From: Desulfobacteraceae bacterium
GTDB lineage: Bacteria > Desulfobacterota > Desulfobacteria > Desulfobacterales > Desulfosalsimonadaceae
DNA: 32,988 nt
NCBI GenBank assembly: GCA_011390465.1
Contig: JAABSH010000040.1
Coordinates: forward strand, 1 to 32,988
Reading direction: 5' to 3'
Below, one piece after another: positions 1-7,406 of this stretch. Every line of letters begins with the position of its first letter. Within the stretch, counting starts at the first letter, position 1. A program made the translations under genes and the position numbers. The notes beneath the pieces are model-generated. The model saw only the letters and a list, made by a program, of their open reading frames with translations. It was not told where the DNA came from and ran no database searches.

Positions 1-81
1 CATCGCGCATATATTTGCTGATGAGGCCTTCGGCCGCTGTCTTTAAAATCAATATCTTGTTGAAATTTTAGGCTTTGAGTA

Positions 82-288
82 TTATCGGAAAAGAGCTACC
101 CCCATCTCATTTTATCGATCATGAAACAGCGGTTCCGCCTGGAAAAAAACATGTCACAATTATTACACTTTTTGGAGGTGAACCTTTTTGAGCAGAAATC
201 CCTTGTCTCTGTTTTTCAATTCAACGACAGGCAGAGCGTTAAACGCGCCGAAGAAAATGATAAGCAATTGAAACTATTTGAATATTAA
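82..288 (+). pseudogene. 3' remnant of an IS4-like transposase
   Basis: An open frame bounded upstream by an in-frame stop reads to a TAA at 286-288. Its C-terminal part (from the ATG at 151) contains SQLLHFLEVNLFEQKSLVSV and ends QLKLFEY. This pattern, a hydrophobic stretch, then LFE(K/Q)xxL, and a terminal LxLF(D/E)-aromatic, is the usual C-terminal tail of many IS4-superfamily transposases. The DDE catalytic core is absent, and no intact upstream frame was found before the window edge, so this is a decayed fragment. Family assignment is by eye from a short tail and could be wrong. It fits the low-GC debris that follows. Confidence 0.5.
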
Positions 289-392
289 TTTAGTAAAATA
301 AATAAGAACGAATTAAATTAAAGTAATTTCATAGGATAACTTATTTGCTAAAATTACAGTTGAAGCCGTTTTTTTTTTTTAACATATTGATA

Positions 393-980
393 TTATATAA
401 AAGTTAACCGGACAGCAGTGATATTAGCTGTAATTGTTATCTCGCTTTTTCCATTATCATTTGGTTGGTTGGGGATTATTACGGTTTGCTGTTGTTGTTG
501 TTGACTTATTCTCTGTTCAGGTAATAATTGAGTTTTATCTTTTTCTTCCAATACAGCAGTAATCTTTAATGATTCTGATATTTTTTTTGGGGCCCAGGAA
601 CCATTTGGCTTGCCAATTGTTTTTTTTACTGTTGCATTTTTATAACCTTCTTTTATGAAAAAAAAAGATAAGTACATCCCATCGACGTTATCAATAGATA
701 GTTCGTTTTTTGGGACAAAAGAGTCTAAAATTCCACTCACGTATGCACTTTGTATATACGAACATTGATATGAACATGGTGTTTTACCTATATAAGTGCC
801 TATTGTTCCATCTTTTGAAACAAAATAGACAGCAGCTTCAGAAGGAATAGAATCTAATTTTAATGGAATATTTTCTTTAATGAGTTGCCTTGGTCTTGAT
901 GCACATCCAACAACAAAAAGCTGGAGTAATAATAACAATAAAAGTGAGAATACGATTAAATTAATTTTGAAAACTTTCAT
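393..980 (-). CDS. Low-GC lipoprotein with PEGA-like segment
   Basis: A 195-aa protein with a lipoprotein signal peptide: charged N-terminus, a run of leucines, then a lipobox ending VVGC near residues 23-26. It should be exported and lipidated. The body (about residues 40-125) reads like a PEGA-type beta domain, with IPSEAAVYF, then GTYIGKTPC and a late FFIKEGYKNATV. A run of six glutamines lies near residue 160, before an Asn/Thr-rich tail. A ribosome binding site AAGGTG lies just upstream of the ATG. The gene is clearly more AT-rich than the rest of the window and lies beside an IS remnant, which suggests horizontal origin. No specific function is recognised; PEGA-like is a pattern judgement only. 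Confidence 0.65.
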   Translation of the reverse strand: MKVFKINLIVFSLLLLLLLQLFVVGCASRPRQLIKENIPLKLDSIPSEAAVYFVSKDGTIGTYIGKTPCSYQCSYIQSAYVSGILDSFVPKNELSIDNVDGMYLSFFFIKEGYKNATVKKTIGKPNGSWAPKKISESLKITAVLEEKDKTQLLPEQRISQQQQQQTVIIPNQPNDNGKSEITITANITAVRLTFI

Positions 981-1072
981 CTTTTCACCTTAATTCTTTA
1001 AGTAAAAATCGTAATATCTATATATATTCGTAATGTTAATAAATATATTTTTATTTTTCAACGATATAATTT

Positions 1073-1345
1073 TCAGGTTTTATCGAAATCCATTGCATTA
1101 TAGTCATCCCATCCCCAAACCCCAGAATGTGTATCCGGGGCCCATTGATTCGTGACGTTTCTTTGTTCTTAAATTTTAACGATAGCCCCATACATAATGC
1201 CCAAGCTTTTCAACTCAGGTAGCCAACACCGAAAACCCTTAAATTTTCCTCAGAATCAATAATATCAACCTCCCCCTCCATCTCAAAATTTAATATAGGG
1301 AGGCATCACTATAAAATCAGCACCATAACTTAATAGCGAATTTAG
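1073..1345 (-). pseudogene. Frameshifted remnant of an unidentified gene
   Basis: On the minus strand, protein-like stretches occur in successive frames. One frame gives LLSYGADFIVMPPYIKF, the next MEGEVDIIDSEENLRVFGV, and a third, after an in-frame TAA, gives QWAPDTHSGVWGWDDYNAMD before a stop at about 1073. Each looks like genuine coding sequence, but no single frame spans them. The best explanation is a decayed gene with at least two frameshifts. The product is not recognised. Compositional bias could mimic coding sequence, so confidence is limited. Confidence 0.35.
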
Positions 1346-1403
1346 ATTTCATTACTGTTTGCGCTATTTTTATTTATAACCCCAAACGAACAAGGAAAAA
1401 ACC

Positions 1404-1517
1404 ATGAACAGAGAGCTTTTAGAAAAACTGTTTAAACCAGAACAAATCAGACACCGTGTAGGCAATTTTGGCAGGACATTGGATTACATCCCAGACTCAG
1501 CTCTATTCAGTGTTTAA
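1404..1517 (+). pseudogene. Truncated Rad52/22-like gene (first 37 codons)
   Basis: A short frame starts at ATG 1404 with an AAGGA box about 8 nt upstream and ends at TAA 1515-1517. The peptide begins MNRELLEKLFKPEQIRHRVG and continues NFGRTLDYI. This resembles the N-terminus of bacterial and phage Rad52/22-type single-strand annealing proteins, where a 'PF.PEQI..R.G..G..L.YV' stretch precedes the EGHAVI motif. The similarity breaks off directly after LDYI, where EGHAVIxRLN would be expected, so only the first ~30 family residues remain. Such annealing proteins are common on phages and plasmids, which fits the mobile-DNA debris here. The assignment rests on a short segment recalled from the family. 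Confidence 0.5.
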
Positions 1518-1895
1518 AAATTGCCACAAGGTGCACAGACAAAATCCTTCTCTCCTGTGTAACATACAATAGCAACCCGGGGACATTCAAAAAACCCGGC
1601 AAAAAATTACAACCTTGATGTTGTGGTGTGTCGAGGAGAAGAATGCTGATATGGCTTATCGATAGTCTCCATTCGGTAAAAATTGTGGAATACTGTCGTT
1701 TTATCCTCAATCTTCATTTTCTAAATTCATCAACATTCTCGGCAGTCATTTCCTTCTTGTTTTTCCTTGGGTATCTTGTTACGGTTTTGATAGCAAAAAA
1801 GCCGGACTCTCATTTTTATTTCTTGATAAGCCTCTGTTCTATGCCATTTCAAATGTGATTCGTAGCAAATTAAACTTTTAATCAAGGAGCCCATC
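1518..1895. other. AT-rich gap with no supported gene
   Basis: About 380 bases between the Rad52-like fragment and the large secreted protein. A 76-codon frame on the plus strand (1628-1858) and two on the minus strand exist, but none has a convincing ribosome binding site or a natural-looking protein sequence. No clear hairpin, tRNA or repeat was seen. The promoter of the 1896 gene should be here, but no strong -35/-10 pair stands out. Confidence 0.5.
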
Positions 1896-4800
1896 ATGAA
1901 TACATCCTTGGATTTTAAAGCCACACATTTGATTGCTTTTATTGGTTTAATTTTGCTGGTATCCGTCCGGATTGCTGCAGCAGAGCCGTTCATTATAAAT
2001 CATACGTGCACTGCTATTACCCAAATTCCTCAATCAGCCATCGAGCAAGCCAAAGCTACTTTGCATATCGCTTACGGTCACACCAGCCACGGTAGTCAGT
2101 TGACAGATGGCATGACCGGCCTGGTGGACTTCGCCAACGATGGGGGCCTGGGTCTCAATCTGCCGGACAATATTTTTCAATGGAACAAAGGCGGCACTGA
2201 CAGCGCTCTGGATTTGCACGACTATGCCATGGGCGGAGACGTAGGCTATTACCCGGCTTGGGTGAACAATACCCGCCAATATTTGGGCGCTCCTGACCCG
2301 GTCAGCGGGAAAGGCACAGTCCATCCAGACACCAATGTGGTCATTTGGTCCTGGTGCGGCCAAGTGGACGAGAAATATGCCGCAGGCACCCTGCACAGTG
2401 AATATCTGACTCCCATGACCCAACTGGAAGTCGACTATCCAGGTATTTTTTTTATTTACATGACGGGGCATGTGGATATTTGGAATGATTCTAACAACAA
2501 GGCGGCCAACCAGGTCATACGCAATTTCTGTAGTGCTAACAATAAAATCTTGTACGATTTTGCTGACATCGAACGCTATAATCCGGATGGAGAATATTTT
2601 GAATATGTTAATGACAGTTGTAACTATTACAGCGCACCTGGCGGCACCCTTTTGGGCAACTGGGCTACGGAATGGCAAAACAGTCATGCCGAAGGAGTAG
2701 ATTGGTATTCTTGTGGCTCAGCTCACACCGAACCGCTAAATGCCAATCTCAAGACATACGCAGCGTGGTGGTTGTGGGCAAGATTGGCGGGATGGAACCC
2801 TTCTGCACCGGAAGATGTTGATAATGACGGCATCGCTGATGATGATGACAACTGCCCTAATATCAAAAATTCGGACCAGGCAGATTCGGATTACGATGGC
2901 CTCGGTGATGTTTGTGACGACATTTCTAATATTCCAGGAGATATCAATGGGGATAAAGCAGTCGATATGGATGATTTGATTCTTTCATTGCAGTCGTGTG
3001 CTGGGTTTGAGATTGAAAGTTCGATTAATTTAGAGTCAGACGTGGATGGTGATAATAAAATCGGAATGCCTGAAACTCTTTTTATTTTGAATCACATATC
3101 AGGTGCAAAAATGCCTGCCGACTTGGATTTGGATATTACCGCTCCGGTTAACGGAGAGAAATTGACAGCCAGTCAATGGTATGAGATCATTTGGCGTGGC
3201 TCCTCTCCGGTTAGCAACATCGATATTGAACTGTCCACGGATGCCGGTGCAACCTATCCGATCAAGATCGTTTCATCCACCCCGAATGACGGTAATTACG
3301 TCTGGGGACCGGTGCCCTTCCATGACCCGACGAAACTGAGCAGTTCCTGTAAAATCCGGATCAAGGATTCGGCACATCCGACGGTTGTGATAGGTCAAAG
3401 CGATGGCCTGTTTACCCTGCAGTCAAGGGGTGAGCCCATGTTGCTTCAGGAGCTTTGCGACGATAACGATACATTGGCGATTGATCCCTTGCAAAAGGAC
3501 ACCGACGATGACGGACTGTACGACAATGTTGAGATTTACCTGGGAACCGATCCTCTGAATTGGGATTCTGATCGGGACGGTTACGATGATTATCGGGAGA
3601 TTTTTCCGGACGATGTTTTGGATGTCCCTGTGCCGGATAAGGATTTTGACGGAATGATAGCCGCCCTTGACAACGATGATGATGATGATGGTATTAATGA
3701 TGGTCGTAATTTAGACAGTGACAGCGATGGCATACCCGATTACCTTGAGATTTATGGTTTTACTTATAATTCCACATCGGGTCTGAAGTTCTTCCCGTGG
3801 AACGGAGACATCGAAGCAGTTTACTATAAAACCAACCCCAGGCAAGCTACCACCGATCAGGATCACTATTCTGACTACATGGAAATAACCAAGATCAACA
3901 TGGATGTGACCGTTAAACGCCCCGGTGACAGTCCAATGATCGCTGCCTTTCCGAATTTCATCGTCAATCTGACCGATTATGACGTGGCGCTCAACTCGAT
4001 CATTACCGAAACAGACGGCACAGTTCATACAGATGCCAGCACTTGGGATCAAACCGTCGAAGAGTCAAATTCCACAACAGATGAGTGGCATCTTGAGGAA
4101 AGCATTGAGGTCAGCGCAAGTTACCTGGACTTTGGTGCGTCAGCAAGCGTTACTTTTGGTGTAAGCCAGGCAACGACGACAACCAGCGGGACAGCCACAT
4201 CCCATGGGGGAGAGATGTCAGATGCAACCCAATGGTCCGAGGCGGTCAGTACCAATCCTTCTGAAGCGGCCAAGGTCAGGCTGCATCTGGCGGTTCAGAA
4301 TGTGGGCACCTGCATTGCTGAGTATATAGGCGTCACCCTGAACGTGAAAATCAGCGGCAAAAGCATCGCAACCCTGACCCATCCGGAACCTCCCGGCACA
4401 ATTTCAATGCTGGCGCCAGGCGAATCATACTCCTGGGTTTCTGATTGGATCACACTTACCATGGATGAACTTCGTGCGGTGCGAACCGGAGCGCCGATCA
4501 GCATTGAAGTTACCGACATCTCAGCGGATGTAGTCAGAAAAAATGCCGACACAAATGAAACAGTCGGTCAGTGGGGGCCTTATTTCGCCGCAGCCGAGAG
4601 CACTGCCGCCCGCCTGTTTCTGGACCTGGGGGATGGGACGACCACTGAGCATCTCGTGTATGCCGGAGCCAATGAATGGGAGCCGGTCGTTACCCTGAGA
4701 GACGCACTTATCTGGGCAGCCAATGGACAGGAGACCGCCCAGGGGCCGACGGTCCGATTTTACCAGCCGGGTGGCAGCCTTGGTGATGCCGCTCTCCTTG

Positions 4801-6554
4801 ATGATTGGTATTTCAGCCTGGATCAGGGCACTTATGATGAGATTTCAAGTTACCTTCACAATCCCGATTTCAACCTGTTCGATACCGTACTCACACCCGG
4901 CAGCGTCATTGTGGCCAAGGCCCCTCCCATCAATCCGACCCCGGACATCCATTGGGCCGTGCTTTCACCCCGAAACGGCACCGTAACCGCTTATGTGGAC
5001 GATTATTTTTTCACACAGAAGGACAACATCAACGTCTGGTTTGTGGACAAATACGGCAACTGGAATATAATGTATTGGGACCCGCAAAAACTTTGTTTCG
5101 CCTGTGCCTGCCCGACCAATGCCGATGGTTCCGACTACTTCAAGGACGGGACCGAAAAAATTGTTGCACAGAATGCCATGTACAATAACCCGTCTGACTC
5201 CAACAGCGAGAACTACAGAACGGAAATGCCGGTGTCCGAGATGCAGTACCAATTTTCATTTGACAATATTTATCCGACGATGAACCATTGTAGTACAACG
5301 GGAATAGCCCAAAATGTCTTTGCCAATGGGGATTATGCCTATGTGGCCGACGGTGGCTCAGGCCTTCAGGTGATCGATGTCAGTGATCCGGCCCACCCTG
5401 TCATTGTAGGCGCATGCGATACATCAGGGTGGGCCTATGATGTCACTGTCAGCGGGGATTTTGCCTATGTGACCAATAATGAACCCTGCGGTTCCCCAGA
5501 GCTTTCAGGCCTTCAGGTGGTCGATATCAGTGATCCGGAAAACCCTTCCGTTAAAGGCTTCTTTCAGTTGGAACAAATCACTGGCATATATGTAAAAAAC
5601 AACCTCGCGTATTTGTCAGATTCTTATGGATTATCAATTGTTGATGTCGCAGATCCTTCAAACATAATATTTCCGGGCACACCTCCCTACATAATGGAAG
5701 CAGGAGGAGGTGGCTATTCAGTTTTTATGAGCGGATCCTATGTCTATGTGGCCGATGGTGACTCAGGCCTACAGGTGATCGATGTCAGTGATCCGGAAAA
5801 CCCGGTCATTGCAGGCTCATGCGATACACCCGGATTTGCCTATGATATCACTGTCAGCGGGGATTTTGCCTATGTGACCGGTGGTAACTATGGTGACTCA
5901 GGCCTTCAGGTGATCAATATCAGAGATCCGCTCCACCCTATCATTAAAGGCACATGCGATACAACGGGAAGTGCCTATGATGTTTTTGTTAGCGACCGAT
6001 ATGCCTATGTGGCCGATGGTGACTCAGGCCTTCAGGTGATCAATGTCAGTGATCCAGAAAACCCGATCATTGCAGGCACATGCGATACATACGGTGCCTT
6101 TGGTGTCTTTGTTAGCGACCGATATGCCTATGTGGCCGACGGTGGCGCAGGCCTTCAGGTGATCGATATCAGTGATCCGGAAAACCCTGACTTCAAAGGC
6201 ACATATAATACACCGGGATATGCCCAGGGGGTCTTTGTCAGCGGTTATTATGCCTATGTGGCCGACGGTTACTCAGGCCTTCAGGTGATCAATATCAGTG
6301 ATCCGGAAAACCCGGTCAGTGCAGGCTCATGCGATACACCCGGATTTGCCGATGATGTCTTTGTTAGCGACCGATATGCCTATGTGGCCGATGATTCCGC
6401 AAGTCTTCACGTGATCAATGTAACCGATCCGTCAAATCCAAGAATGGTCGCATCTATCGATATTTTAACGCACGCCAACGGTCTCTTTGTGAAAGACAAT
6501 GTTATATACTTTACCGGCAGAGGTATTACTTTAGGAGACCTGATTCTTAGATAA
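1896..6554 (+). CDS. Secreted mosaic protein with PA-like pore core and LVIVD propeller
   Basis: A 1552-aa exported protein with a signal peptide at about residues 1-29 and AAGGAG before the ATG. Domains in order: an SGNH-hydrolase-like N-terminal domain (~33-300; GHTSHGS at 61-67, MTGH at 189-192, AHTE at 276-279); a thrombospondin type-3 calcium repeat (307-342); a dockerin-like segment (~346-403); a Kre9/KNH-like Ig domain (~409-508); Asp-rich calcium repeats (535-606); a region strongly resembling anthrax protective antigen and clostridial binary toxin B (607-~1008); a ~130-residue linker with CFACACP; and nine full plus one partial LVIVD repeats (~1135-1552). Matches to PA include DSDSDGIPDYLEIYGF for the calcium site, DHYSDYMEI, MIAAFPNFIV, the amphipathic pore strand VSASYLDFGASASVTFG, and LRDALIWA opening domain 3. 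The PA receptor-binding domain is missing; the propeller occupies its place. No separate toxin A component is adjacent. Oligomerisation and pore formation are inferred. Confidence 0.85.
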   Translation: MNTSLDFKATHLIAFIGLILLVSVRIAAAEPFIINHTCTAITQIPQSAIEQAKATLHIAYGHTSHGSQLTDGMTGLVDFANDGGLGLNLPDNIFQWNKGGTDSALDLHDYAMGGDVGYYPAWVNNTRQYLGAPDPVSGKGTVHPDTNVVIWSWCGQVDEKYAAGTLHSEYLTPMTQLEVDYPGIFFIYMTGHVDIWNDSNNKAANQVIRNFCSANNKILYDFADIERYNPDGEYFEYVNDSCNYYSAPGGTLLGNWATEWQNSHAEGVDWYSCGSAHTEPLNANLKTYAAWWLWARLAGWNPSAPEDVDNDGIADDDDNCPNIKNSDQADSDYDGLGDVCDDISNIPGDINGDKAVDMDDLILSLQSCAGFEIESSINLESDVDGDNKIGMPETLFILNHISGAKMPADLDLDITAPVNGEKLTASQWYEIIWRGSSPVSNIDIELSTDAGATYPIKIVSSTPNDGNYVWGPVPFHDPTKLSSSCKIRIKDSAHPTVVIGQSDGLFTLQSRGEPMLLQELCDDNDTLAIDPLQKDTDDDGLYDNVEIYLGTDPLNWDSDRDGYDDYREIFPDDVLDVPVPDKDFDGMIAALDNDDDDDGINDGRNLDSDSDGIPDYLEIYGFTYNSTSGLKFFPWNGDIEAVYYKTNPRQATTDQDHYSDYMEITKINMDVTVKRPGDSPMIAAFPNFIVNLTDYDVALNSIITETDGTVHTDASTWDQTVEESNSTTDEWHLEESIEVSASYLDFGASASVTFGVSQATTTTSGTATSHGGEMSDATQWSEAVSTNPSEAAKVRLHLAVQNVGTCIAEYIGVTLNVKISGKSIATLTHPEPPGTISMLAPGESYSWVSDWITLTMDELRAVRTGAPISIEVTDISADVVRKNADTNETVGQWGPYFAAAESTAARLFLDLGDGTTTEHLVYAGANEWEPVVTLRDALIWAANGQETAQGPTVRFYQPGGSLGDAALLDDWYFSLDQGTYDEISSYLHNPDFNLFDTVLTPGSVIVAKAPPINPTPDIHWAVLSPRNGTVTAYVDDYFFTQKDNINVWFVDKYGNWNIMYWDPQKLCFACACPTNADGSDYFKDGTEKIVAQNAMYNNPSDSNSENYRTEMPVSEMQYQFSFDNIYPTMNHCSTTGIAQNVFANGDYAYVADGGSGLQVIDVSDPAHPVIVGACDTSGWAYDVTVSGDFAYVTNNEPCGSPELSGLQVVDISDPENPSVKGFFQLEQITGIYVKNNLAYLSDSYGLSIVDVADPSNIIFPGTPPYIMEAGGGGYSVFMSGSYVYVADGDSGLQVIDVSDPENPVIAGSCDTPGFAYDITVSGDFAYVTGGNYGDSGLQVINIRDPLHPIIKGTCDTTGSAYDVFVSDRYAYVADGDSGLQVINVSDPENPIIAGTCDTYGAFGVFVSDRYAYVADGGAGLQVIDISDPENPDFKGTYNTPGYAQGVFVSGYYAYVADGYSGLQVINISDPENPVSAGSCDTPGFADDVFVSDRYAYVADDSASLHVINVTDPSNPRMVASIDILTHANGLFVKDNVIYFTGRGITLGDLILR
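5293..6470 (+). repeat. Tandem ~126-bp LVIVD-coding repeats
   Basis: The 3' part of the large gene is built from about nine direct repeats of 120-140 bp, each coding one LVIVD blade. Blocks such as GCCTATGTGGCCGA and GGCCTTCAGGTGATC recur almost unchanged, especially in the units between about 5740 and 6400. Near-identity at the DNA level points to recent duplication or gene conversion. Units 2 and 3 (about 5430-5690) are the most diverged. Confidence 0.8.
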
Positions 6555-6567
6555 ATGACAGCAGAAT

Positions 6568-6828
6568 TTATTTAGAGCGAATCCGTAAAGAATCAGGTGA
6601 TATTGTCACGCAGTCAACTTCAGCCAATATAAAAGCAGAATCAGTATCATCTTTTACGATTTTACTCGGGTGGGAAAACTGCCTCATAAAGGAAACTACC
6701 GTTTTTGATAAGGTATCTTTCAGATTATATTGAAAGTGCTCACCATCAAGATCCACCCCTTCACTGAAGAATACAATAGCTATTCTTGCCTGAGCGCTGC
6801 ACAGGGTAAATCCATATATTGTGGTCAT
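6568..6828 (-). CDS. Short hypothetical protein, possibly truncated
   Basis: An 86-aa minus-strand frame, convergent with the large secreted-protein gene. It reads naturally in the middle (ARIAIVFFSEGVDLDGEHFQ, then a helical stretch and DSAFILAEVDCV). The open frame extends about 18 codons upstream of the first ATG, and no good ribosome binding site precedes that ATG. The pattern of a beta strand, a helix and then a D-x-AFILAEV-like strand is seen in some outer-membrane-associated lipoproteins, where more sequence would follow, so this may be the truncated remnant of a longer gene. No family is recognised. Confidence 0.3.
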   Translation of the reverse strand: MTTIYGFTLCSAQARIAIVFFSEGVDLDGEHFQYNLKDTLSKTVVSFMRQFSHPSKIVKDDTDSAFILAEVDCVTISPDSLRIRSK

Positions 6829-6944
6829 GAGAGGTCCAAAAAAAGAATAATGATTGAATTTCTCGGCAGTTGCAGTATGCTAAAAATATTGTGTCCTGCC
6901 TTGTCCGCGGATGCAAATCACCTTTGATTTAAATGGATATTATA

Positions 6945-7406
6945 ATGAATAAAAATACCATTTCCGAAGACACCCGCAACGCATTGAAGAACCTGCTCGC
7001 AACCCAGAATCTTGCGGTCCTGGCCACTCACGGTGACGGCCAGCCCTATACCAGCCTGGTGGCGTTTGTCAGTTCGGACGATTTAAGAGAGCTGTATTTT
7101 GTGACGTCGGCGGCCACCCGGAAATTCGCCAACCTGGAGGCCCATCCCCGGGCGGCCATGATGATGGACAACCGGTCCAATTCCTCGGCAGATATTGCCC
7201 ATGCCATGGCAGCCACGGCCACGGGTGACGTTGAAATTGCAGCGGGCAAAGAACGGGAAATACTCACGGAAAAATATCTGGCAAAACATCCCCACCTGTC
7301 GGAATTTGTGAAATCTCCGTCCACCCGGCTGATCAAATTTCATGTGGCATGCTATTATGTGGTGACCCGGTTCCAGAATGTGGTGGAGCTGCATATGAGG
7401 AAATAA
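6945..7406 (+). CDS. Pyridoxamine 5'-phosphate oxidase family protein
   Basis: A 153-aa protein of the PNPOx-like FMN-binding split-barrel fold. The pattern LATQNLAVLATHGDGQPYTS near the N-terminus, the strand LYFVTSAATRKFANL and the following NPRA-like HPRAAMMMDNRS are typical of small flavin or F420-type split-barrel proteins. The exact substrate cannot be told; these proteins often bind FMN, F420 or heme, or act as pyridoxine oxidases. An in-frame ATG also exists at 6933; the ATG at 6945 is preferred because GGA sits 7 nt upstream. Its stop codon overlaps the start of the next gene (TAATG), so the two are translationally coupled. Confidence 0.8.
   Translation: MNKNTISEDTRNALKNLLATQNLAVLATHGDGQPYTSLVAFVSSDDLRELYFVTSAATRKFANLEAHPRAAMMMDNRSNSSADIAHAMAATATGDVEIAAGKEREILTEKYLAKHPHLSEFVKSPSTRLIKFHVACYYVVTRFQNVVELHMRK

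Noticed and set aside
1210-1212. An in-frame TGA in the minus-strand remnant, considered as a second selenocysteine codon
   Set aside because: Surrounding frames are shifted and no Cys-equivalent context or SECIS-like hairpin was seen. Gene decay explains it better.
1628-1858. A 76-codon frame with a hydrophobic segment before the large secreted protein
   Set aside because: There is no clear ribosome binding site and the sequence does not look like a natural protein. The hydrophobic stretch follows from T-rich DNA.
2034-2687. A 217-codon minus-strand frame inside the large secreted-protein gene
   Set aside because: It lies wholly opposite a strongly supported coding region and has no recognisable domain or ribosome binding site.
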